DNA of 63,975 bases from positions 1 through 63,975 of the forward strand of contig JAHEYU010000033.1 of assembly GCA_023251435.1 (NCBI GenBank). The letters run 5' to 3'. Below the pieces are notes generated by a model. The model did not search any database and was not told the DNA's origin. It was given only the letters and a program-made list of their open reading frames with translations. The DNA is from Bacteroidota bacterium (GTDB taxonomy: Bacteria > Bacteroidota > Bacteroidia > Bacteroidales > Prolixibacteraceae). This document shows, piece by piece, positions 45,624 to 51,923 of the stretch. Position 1 is the stretch's first letter. Each line of letters opens with the position of its first letter. The translations under genes and the position numbers were made by a program.

Positions 45624-46763
45624 TCAAATCTTCAGTTTGATTTTCAGCTTTCCGAGCAGGGCTGTAATTCCAATAATAATTAAAGCGTAAACAAATGATT
45701 TAACCAAACCTACTGCACCTGTTTTCAGGAATATTGGAAGCGTGAATGCATAACTTGCCAAACTGTAATAAACGTATGGAATCTGGTAGCAGGTTAATGT
45801 GCTGGTTCCGGCAGGTTTAATCAGTGCGAACCAATTCGCTTTTCCTTTCAGATCGACCACAAAATAAACCAGGGCTAAAAATCCGAACGAAATTGCGTTG
45901 CACAGAAAAACCCATGTTGGTGTTGCCTGAATTTTAGAGATGATGAAAAAGTTGCGCAAAGCGAGGCCTCCAATTAACAGCAGAATGCCGATCCCGATGT
46001 ACTGCAATGGCAATTTGTTGCGCTTTTCGGGACTGGTAGCCCGATCGAGCAAAAGGCTGGCGGCAATACCCGCAAACGCGAACCCCTGAAAAGCGCCTCC
46101 TCCGGGGATGAATGTTTTCATCCATCCGGCATGGTCGGCAATGTTGAGCATTGTGAAAATGAACCAGATTCCAAGCAGTGCCACTGCTGATTTACGGGCG
46201 AATAGGTAAATCGGCGCTGAAATCAGGTAGGTCCAGCCGATAAGTCCCAGAATTCCCCACCATTTTGGAGAGAGCTCTTCCTTGCTGAACCAGGCAAGTA
46301 AAACAAGTACCAAAACTCCCAGAATTTGCAAACCGATGTAAAGGTATTTTTTCCAGTCTTCGGCTTTCGGATACAAATTCCAGATCAGGAAAAATCCGGC
46401 GATCATAAAAATCTGAAACCATTTACTGCTTAATCCTGAATCGGTTATATTTAATTCTGAAATGTTCATCGAGAAAAATCCCATCACCAGAAGGGCTACC
46501 GAGCGTATGGCTATGTGCTGCAATATTTTGAAATGATTGTCGCCTTTATCGAGCCGGTTACGAATTGCATAGGGAATTGCCATTCCGACAATAAACAGGA
46601 AACAGGGGAAAATGATGTCGGAGAAACCCAGAAAATCCTGATCGGCAGCGGCATGTTCGAGCCATGCCGGAATACCCTTTAACGACCAGAAATCGTTTAC
46701 AAAAATCATCAGCAACATGGTTATTGCCCGGAAAACATCGATGGAGAAAATTCGTTTTTGCAT
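45624..46763 (-). CDS. DUF5009-family polytopic membrane protein (acyltransferase-like)
   Basis: A 379-residue membrane protein with about ten hydrophobic helices. The opening RIFSIDVFRAITMLLMIFVND and the motif GFSDIIFPCFLFIVGMAIPYA belong to the DUF5009/DUF1624 group, relatives of heparan-alpha-glucosaminide N-acetyltransferase. Such proteins probably move an acetyl group across the membrane to a sugar; no reaction is proven. The gene lies between a GH20-like gene and the LacI gene, all on the minus strand, which would fit acetylation or deacetylation of an amino sugar. Confidence 0.85.
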   Translation of the reverse strand: MQKRIFSIDVFRAITMLLMIFVNDFWSLKGIPAWLEHAAADQDFLGFSDIIFPCFLFIVGMAIPYAIRNRLDKGDNHFKILQHIAIRSVALLVMGFFSMNISELNITDSGLSSKWFQIFMIAGFFLIWNLYPKAEDWKKYLYIGLQILGVLVLVLLAWFSKEELSPKWWGILGLIGWTYLISAPIYLFARKSAVALLGIWFIFTMLNIADHAGWMKTFIPGGGAFQGFAFAGIAASLLLDRATSPEKRNKLPLQYIGIGILLLIGGLALRNFFIISKIQATPTWVFLCNAISFGFLALVYFVVDLKGKANWFALIKPAGTSTLTCYQIPYVYYSLASYAFTLPIFLKTGAVGLVKSFVYALIIIGITALLGKLKIKLKI

Positions 46764-46795
46764 AAAAACTGTTGTGAGTGGCGGGTTATGAAAAT

Positions 46796-46862
46796 GTTAC
46801 GAGTTGCGAGTTTCGCGTTTCGGGTTTTGGAGGCTCGTAACCCGTATCCCGCAACCCGTAAC
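46796..46862. repeat. Long imperfect inverted repeat of GTTACGAG-type units
   Basis: About 67 bp that begins GTTACGAGTTGCGAG and ends with its near complement (CCGCAACCCGTAAC), with tandem GTTACG/GTTTCG units in both arms. It lies between the DUF5009 start and the end of the GH20-like gene and overlaps no reading frame. It can fold into one long imperfect hairpin. Confidence 0.6.
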
Positions 46863-46873
46863 ATTATTTTTTG

Positions 46874-47983
46874 TTATTTGGTTTGGACTTCTATTTCGGT
46901 AAACATTGCTTTAAAACAATTTGCTTGTGATAAGCCATTGGGTTCAGATTCGGTTTTGCGTCCGTAAAATTCGTCCATAAACTGTTCGGCACCCGACCAA
47001 ACTGTTTGCATCATTCCCTGAAAACGGTCTCTCATTACCGGGGTCACCGAAGCCCTGTACCTGAACATATCTTGTGTTTGTTTCACGGCGTTTTCGGGAT
47101 TTCGCCACGGGCAGGTTACCACGTTAAATCCTTTGGTAGCAAAATACACAGCCGTTTGGTCAGGGCGTTCGTAGTGCCAGTCGCAAATTATTACGTCTTT
47201 ATTAATCAGGTCGATAGCGCGGTGAGTGTTGTTCATGCTGGCTTCCCATAACCCAATTCCGGTAGTTTTTCCATCGATCAGGCGATCGCCCCAAATCCAC
47301 AATTTCCGGTCTTTAAGGGCCAGATGATTGCGGATTTTGTTTACCTCTCCGGCAAATAATTCGGCCTTGTCTCTGCCCGAACAACGCGGACATTTATCGT
47401 CGCCAATGTAGAAAACTTCGTCCATTCCGGCATGAAAGGCATTGGTTTCGAAGGCATCACAAATTTCGTCCATCAACTCAAAAACAATTTTATGCACATC
47501 AGGATGCAGCGGACAGTAGCTTTTACAATACAATCCGTCAGCGTTGGGCCACTGGTATTTTTCGGGCATTTTTACATGAGGTGTTTCGTCAAATTCGGGG
47601 TAAACTTTCAATAAGTTTCCAAGGCTGCTGGCCCACGACTGGTGCCCAAGCAGGTTAACCTGCGGAATGAGCTGAATGTTGTTTTTCCGGCAAACCTCCA
47701 CCAGCTTTTTCACGTCGGCTTTCGCGAGCGCTTTTTCGTTTCGCAGTTCGGGATGGCTTACGTACTGGTAATTGTAATCGACCCTCAAAATCAGGGTATT
47801 CACTTTTCTTGGGGCAAGTTCTTCGTTTATAAATTTCACGAAGTCGTCAACCCTTTCAACACCCGGTGCGGCAATGCAAAATCCTCTGACGGGGAGTTCT
47901 TTGTTTAATGGCTTTTGCGAAAATGAAGCATTCAGAAAAAAAAACGAAATGAATACAATTAAAGAAGTTGATAGTTTAGTCAT
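46874..47983 (-). CDS. GH20-like beta-N-acetylhexosaminidase-family protein
   Basis: A 369-residue exported protein. The ATG at 47983 gives a clean signal peptide (MTKLSTSLIVFISFFFLNASF). A GH20-type TIM barrel follows: NTLILRVDYNYQYVSHPEL, LIPQVNLLGHQSWA, the catalytic-type pair in HAGMDEVFYIGDD (Asp-Glu), WIWGDRLIDG and VVTCPWRNPENA. The domain is shorter than full GH20 enzymes and lacks the usual N-terminal domain, so the substrate may differ from chitobiose. It is the first gene of the minus-strand series on this side of the AT-rich 48-kb gap. Confidence 0.8.
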   Translation of the reverse strand: MTKLSTSLIVFISFFFLNASFSQKPLNKELPVRGFCIAAPGVERVDDFVKFINEELAPRKVNTLILRVDYNYQYVSHPELRNEKALAKADVKKLVEVCRKNNIQLIPQVNLLGHQSWASSLGNLLKVYPEFDETPHVKMPEKYQWPNADGLYCKSYCPLHPDVHKIVFELMDEICDAFETNAFHAGMDEVFYIGDDKCPRCSGRDKAELFAGEVNKIRNHLALKDRKLWIWGDRLIDGKTTGIGLWEASMNNTHRAIDLINKDVIICDWHYERPDQTAVYFATKGFNVVTCPWRNPENAVKQTQDMFRYRASVTPVMRDRFQGMMQTVWSGAEQFMDEFYGRKTESEPNGLSQANCFKAMFTEIEVQTK

Positions 47984-48110
47984 GGCTTTACAGGTTTTAT
48001 AGGTTAAAAAGTTCAGGGTAACAAGTTTGCAAAAAATCCGGCAAGAAAGCAAGGAGTTGTAACCGGTTTACTTTTCACTTTTTACCAATTTGTATTATAC
48101 CTTATGGTAT

Positions 48111-48142
48111 AAAAAAAAAGGCTCCACAACGTTTAGTTGTGG
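48111..48142 (-). terminator. Minus-strand terminator with no obvious upstream gene
   Basis: A 7-bp stem CCACAAC/GTTGTGG (48124-48130 and 48136-48142) with a 5-nt loop. On the minus strand it is followed by GCC and a run of nine T (48119 down to 48111). It would stop transcription coming from 48143 and above on the minus strand, where no minus-strand gene is visible. Confidence 0.65.
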
Positions 48143-48687
48143 CGGGTTTTTCTGAATATTTTGGTGAATAATTTAATTCCTTCAGTAGTAAAAAGGTAAC
48201 CCACACATCTATATGTTATAGAATATATTTTGTTATTATAATTGTAATGTTCTGGATATTAATAGAGTATAAATATTTAAATTTTAGGGGGGAGGTAAAA
48301 ATATTTTGCTATTCATAATAATTGTCCTATTTTAGTTCAATCAAATTATTCCTCCAGATCAAATTTTAGAAACCACCCCTTTGACTTTCCAATGGGTGCA
48401 TTCTGGTTAAAAACGGTTCGGGGAACAATAGGCACACAATCTTTAAACAAAACTACAAAAGCAGATTCTGATGAGCATTAACAAATTCATTTAGTAGGCC
48501 GCACCTGGTTATATCTCCCTGCCAGAGTCGTCGAAATCTATGCTGGGTTACGGCCCGCCGGTGCGGCCAAGAGTTGGAGCCATTCCATCTTTCAAAAACG
48601 GGTCGGCCTTATGTTGCTTGCACGAGAGTGGATAGGCTAAAAAATCACATCGTGAAATTAGTATTTTAATTTCTAAAATGATTCGTT
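48143..48687. other. AT-rich intergenic region with an unexplained inverted repeat
   Basis: Together with the terminator this makes a 704-bp gap (47984-48687) between the GH20-like gene and the peptide cassette. Bases 48180-48380 are strongly AT-rich. A GC-richer segment (about 48490-48640) contains GGCCGCACC at 48497-48505 pairing with GGTGCGGCC at 48560-48568, and CTGG/CCAG nested inside. No convincing protein frame is present on either strand. It probably holds the promoter of the peptide gene, and may hold a structured RNA or the scar of a lost element. Confidence 0.4.
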
Positions 48688-48861
48688 ATGAAAGAATTGA
48701 ATTTTGAACAAATGGAAGTTCTTGAAGGTGGATATGAATATTGCCAACTTATTTGTCATTGGTCAAATGGAGGTGGAGGTTATCAAGGAAGCATGAATGA
48801 TTTATATCTTGCGTGGTCGTCCAATTGTCGGGGTTACTGTGATTTTGAGATGGATTTTTAG
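48688..48861 (+). CDS. Double-glycine leader peptide precursor with two CxxxC motifs
   Basis: A 57-residue peptide. The leader MKELNFEQMEVLEGG (15 residues) matches the bacteriocin-type double-glycine rule: Leu at -12, hydrophobic residues at -7 and -4, Gly-Gly at -2/-1. Cleavage after GG gives a 42-residue core with four cysteines as CQLIC (core positions 4-8) and CRGYC (32-36), a GGGG stretch between them and an acidic, aromatic end (CDFEMDF). Two CxxxC motifs would allow a disulfide-clamped helical hairpin. A C39 leader peptidase, an ABC exporter and a thioredoxin-like protein are encoded downstream. Likely an exported antibacterial or signalling peptide; the activity is inferred. Confidence 0.85.
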   Translation: MKELNFEQMEVLEGGYEYCQLICHWSNGGGGYQGSMNDLYLAWSSNCRGYCDFEMDF

Positions 48862-48874
48862 AAACAAATAAACC

Positions 48875-48906
48875 TGGGGCTATTTAATTAATATTGAATA
48901 GCCCCA
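48875..48906 (+). promoter_or_regulatory. Hairpin between precursor peptide gene and export genes
   Basis: A perfect 10-bp stem TGGGGCTATT / AATAGCCCCA (48875-48884 and 48897-48906) with a 12-nt AT-rich loop, 13 bp after the peptide stop codon. There is no T-run after it, so it is more likely an RNA-stabilising or partial attenuation structure than a full terminator. It would allow more precursor than exporter to be made from one promoter. Confidence 0.6.
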
Positions 48907-48951
48907 AACAAAATCAATGCTTATGAAATACAATTCTAATTGTTTTGTTCT

Positions 48952-50259
48952 ATGCACCTATTTGTTTCCAAAGTTATAAAAATTTCTACTTTGTTTTTGA
49001 TGATTGTATGGGCTCAATACTCCTATACTCAAAATTTTAAAATTGCTGGAAGTGTATATGACAGTGAAACGAATCAACCTGTTGAGTGTGCCAGTATATC
49101 AGTGCGTAATATGCCGATTGGTACCATTACAAATGCTTATGGAGATTTTATACTAAACATGCCTGACAGCATGGCAAATGGCAGATTGGAGATATCATCC
49201 ATTGGATACAAAAGCTGCTCTTTACCAATCGATTCTATGATCAGGATAACCAAGTTAACAATCAAACTTAAGCCTATTGATTATCTGCTTGAAGAAGTTG
49301 TTGTTGTCCCGGGAATCAACGATGTTCAAACGATTCTAAAGAACGTCGTGTCGAGGATTAATAATAATTATTCCGAGAAAAAGTATTTTCTGGAAGCATT
49401 TTTCAGGCACAGGGTTTTTAATCAAAAAAGTAGCGATCAGACAGTTCGTCTTACCGAAGCTGCTATTTCCATACATCAGGACCATACTTCGGATGACTCG
49501 AAGAGGATAAAAATCAATGAGATTCGAAACAGTAAAAATTATGCTGACATGAATACCTCTTTAGGTCAAAAGCTATTTTATAAAGCATTAGGTGGGGACC
49601 AGAATCCGATATATGGTTTACTTATGATCGAAAAATTTACCCAAAAACAATATCTTAAAAAATTAATTAGTAGTGAACATTATACTCCTTCTTTAACTGG
49701 GGTAAGTTCGTTCGATGGAGAGTTGGTTTATGTTATAGAATTCAAGCAAACCTCCTGGAAATTTATGTATAAGAAGTACTACAACAGTCATACATATAAA
49801 TTAAAAAGATACTATATTAATTCAAAAGATTTTGCCATACTGAAAGCAGAAAATGTTTCTGTTAGCCATAATACTGCCTACAAATCCTTTATAAGGAACG
49901 ACTCAATTATGAGTCATCAGTTTATTCAGTATCGCAAATTTGATGGCAAATATTATCCTTCTTATGTTTATTTACTTGGGGGAATTCCTGATATGGTTAG
50001 TAAATTCGATGAGGCGCATTTTTACAATCACGAAGCCGAGATGATGGTAAATGAGATTGCGGTACGGAGAAAGGATTATGATCGGATTAAATACAGGAAT
50101 CTAACCAGGAAAGATAAAGTGCTTTGGGATATGGATTATGAGTATAATTCATCATTCTGGAAAAACTACAATTTATTACTCGATTATCCACTGAACCAAC
50201 AGTTTAAAAAGGATCTTGAATTTGAAAAACCACTGGAAGAACAATTTAATAGGCAGTAA
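48952..50259 (+). CDS. Carboxypeptidase-regulatory-domain protein of the peptide cassette
   Basis: A 435-residue exported protein, signal peptide about 1-26 from the ATG at 48952 (a TTG four codons upstream is less likely). An N-terminal CarboxypepD_reg-like beta-sandwich (about 30-110: IAGSVYDSETNQPVECASISVRN, NAYGDFILNMPD, ISSIGYKSCSL) ends in LLEEVVVVPG, as in SusC/TonB-type N-domains. The remaining part (115-435) is beta-rich and carries no membrane barrel I can define. It resembles the DUF5686-type relatives found in other Bacteroidota, but without confidence. It could be the outer envelope component of peptide export or maturation. Confidence 0.75.
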   Translation: MHLFVSKVIKISTLFLMIVWAQYSYTQNFKIAGSVYDSETNQPVECASISVRNMPIGTITNAYGDFILNMPDSMANGRLEISSIGYKSCSLPIDSMIRITKLTIKLKPIDYLLEEVVVVPGINDVQTILKNVVSRINNNYSEKKYFLEAFFRHRVFNQKSSDQTVRLTEAAISIHQDHTSDDSKRIKINEIRNSKNYADMNTSLGQKLFYKALGGDQNPIYGLLMIEKFTQKQYLKKLISSEHYTPSLTGVSSFDGELVYVIEFKQTSWKFMYKKYYNSHTYKLKRYYINSKDFAILKAENVSVSHNTAYKSFIRNDSIMSHQFIQYRKFDGKYYPSYVYLLGGIPDMVSKFDEAHFYNHEAEMMVNEIAVRRKDYDRIKYRNLTRKDKVLWDMDYEYNSSFWKNYNLLLDYPLNQQFKKDLEFEKPLEEQFNRQ

Positions 50260-50260
50260 T

Positions 50261-50902
50261 ATGATAAAATCGGAAATTACAAAAATCGTTGAAAAGCCTG
50301 CATGGGTATTGATTTTAGCAGCGTCTGCGTTTTATTTTGGGGGACTCTTCTTGTTTAGTCATTTCGTATGGAGCACTGATGTTTATGAGATAAATTACAG
50401 ATCTGATACTGGATTTAAAGAATACATCGGAATGGTGAGGCTGGTCGATCTTGTCAGATATCTATTGTCCCCTTTATATATTTTCACAATTTCATTTATT
50501 ATTTTGGGTGTGTTAAAAATTGGATTGATTATTAACAACATAAAGGTCGAAGATAAATTACTGTTTAAAGCCATTATTTTGGGAACATTCATCCTCTCGC
50601 TCCCGCTTTGGGTGAAGGCAGTATGGTTTGTACTTATAAAAGGGGACTACAGCATGAATGATGTAAAATTCTTTTATCCCCTGTCTTTTTTAAACTTTTT
50701 TGATCCGACATTGATGCACTACAATATAGCAAAAGCTTTAGGAAGAATTAATATTTATCATTTTGCATTTATGGCGTATATAGCCACTTTTATTAAACAA
50801 TATGCTGACATTAAATGGTATAGAAGTTTTGGAATGGTTTGTTATACCCATGGTTTAGGATTGGTATTACTTCAATTGATTATTATTCTCTTTTATTTTT
50901 AA
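50261..50902 (+). CDS. Polytopic membrane protein of the peptide cassette, unknown
   Basis: A 213-residue protein with about five hydrophobic segments (about 12-35, 65-90, 104-130, 163-182 and 190-213). It starts with ATG at 50261, one base after the upstream stop (TAATATG), so it is translationally coupled. I do not recognise the family. A small polytopic protein coded with a bacteriocin-like precursor is often an immunity protein or part of the exporter, but no motif here decides that. Codon use is strongly AT-rich, like the flanking genes. Confidence 0.7.
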   Translation: MIKSEITKIVEKPAWVLILAASAFYFGGLFLFSHFVWSTDVYEINYRSDTGFKEYIGMVRLVDLVRYLLSPLYIFTISFIILGVLKIGLIINNIKVEDKLLFKAIILGTFILSLPLWVKAVWFVLIKGDYSMNDVKFFYPLSFLNFFDPTLMHYNIAKALGRINIYHFAFMAYIATFIKQYADIKWYRSFGMVCYTHGLGLVLLQLIIILFYF

Positions 50903-50904
50903 TC

Positions 50905-51411
50905 ATGAAGAGCTATTTACGTAAGCCTAGCTATTTCTTATTAACTGGCATTTTATTAGTATCGATGGCTTTTATCTATATAAATAAGGTGAGGAAAAAA
51001 CAGGAGTTTATTATTTTAAAGGATTTCACTTATACAGATGTTGATGGGCATATTAATATGACAAAGAATCTTCCCCAACACGAAGCCTATATTATTTTTC
51101 TGTTTAACCCAGGTTGCGAAGTATGTCATAAGGAGGCCGAAAATGTTTCAGCGAATATAGATCAATTCCGAAATTACTGTATCCTATATCTCTCTCCAGA
51201 CTCGTTGAATAGAATAAAATCATTCGTATATAAATACCACCTACATGAAAATGAAAATGTATTTTACGGACAGATGAATATTGATACTATTGGTGTAAAG
51301 TTTGGCAAATCCAGAGTACCATTTACATATGTTTATGGTAAAGATAAAAGACTAAAGAGGTCAGGGATTTTCATAACAGTTCAAGAAATTGAAAAATATA
51401 TAACAAAATAA
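50905..51411 (+). CDS. Membrane-anchored thioredoxin-like protein with CxxC
   Basis: A 168-residue protein with an N-terminal signal anchor (about 9-27) and a thioredoxin-like domain. The active-site motif is NPGCEVCHKE (C71 and C74), placed after the beta-strand EAYIIFLF, and the cis-Pro region appears as KSRVPFTYVYG. This is the layout of TlpA/ResA-type periplasmic thiol-disulfide proteins. It is the natural candidate to make or isomerise the two disulfides of the four-cysteine peptide coded at 48688. It starts 2 bp after the preceding gene and its last stop base is the first base of the next start (TAATG). Confidence 0.85.
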   Translation: MKSYLRKPSYFLLTGILLVSMAFIYINKVRKKQEFIILKDFTYTDVDGHINMTKNLPQHEAYIIFLFNPGCEVCHKEAENVSANIDQFRNYCILYLSPDSLNRIKSFVYKYHLHENENVFYGQMNIDTIGVKFGKSRVPFTYVYGKDKRLKRSGIFITVQEIEKYITK

Positions 51412-51881
51412 TGTTTCAAAAGATTCTTAACCCAGACATTAAAAAAACCTTCACCCGTCAATACAGCCAGTTTTATTGCGGGTTGGCTTGCCTTACATCT
51501 ATCGTAAAATATTACGGGGGCGAAGCTCTACAGGAAAAATTACGCAATAGCAGCGGCACCACTTTAAATGGCACCAGTTTATTGGGATTATATCAATCGG
51601 CTCAAAAATTAGGTTTTGAAGTAAAAGGCTACGAAGCAGACCTCGAAAACCTGAAAGCAATTGACATACCTGTTATTCTGCACATTCTTAAAGAGAATAG
51701 TCTGGAACATTTCGTGGTTTGTTACGGGTACCGGAACAATAAATTTATAATTGGCGACCCTGCATGGGGAATTGTTGAATACCGCGACGAAGAATTGGAG
51801 GCTGTTTGGAAATCGAAAGCCCTGCTTTGGCTAAAACCCGGCAACGATTTTAAGAAGGCAGAAACTTTGAAAAACGCGTAA
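51411..51881 (+). CDS. C39 cysteine peptidase domain protein (leader peptidase half of a PCAT exporter)
   Basis: A 156-residue C39 peptidase. The catalytic motif is QYSQFYCGLACLTSIVKYYGG with Gln17 and Cys23; His100 in EHFVVCYGY and Asp116 in IIGDPAWG complete the triad. Peptidases of this family cut double-glycine leaders on the inner face of the membrane before export. Normally this domain is the N-terminus of a single ABC transporter; here it ends in a TAA at 51879-51881, and the transporter continues in the same frame 42 bp later. It could work in trans, or the gene is a nonsense-interrupted exporter. Confidence 0.88.
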   Translation: MFQKILNPDIKKTFTRQYSQFYCGLACLTSIVKYYGGEALQEKLRNSSGTTLNGTSLLGLYQSAQKLGFEVKGYEADLENLKAIDIPVILHILKENSLEHFVVCYGYRNNKFIIGDPAWGIVEYRDEELEAVWKSKALLWLKPGNDFKKAETLKNA

Positions 51882-51923
51882 CTGTTTTGGTTTAAAGAGT
51901 TAATTAAAGACGATGTACCCGTT

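Noticed and set aside
48391-48477. Short plus-strand frame in the gap before the peptide gene
   Set aside because: Only about 29 codons, no leader motif, no double glycine and no homology I recognise; not supported as a second precursor peptide.
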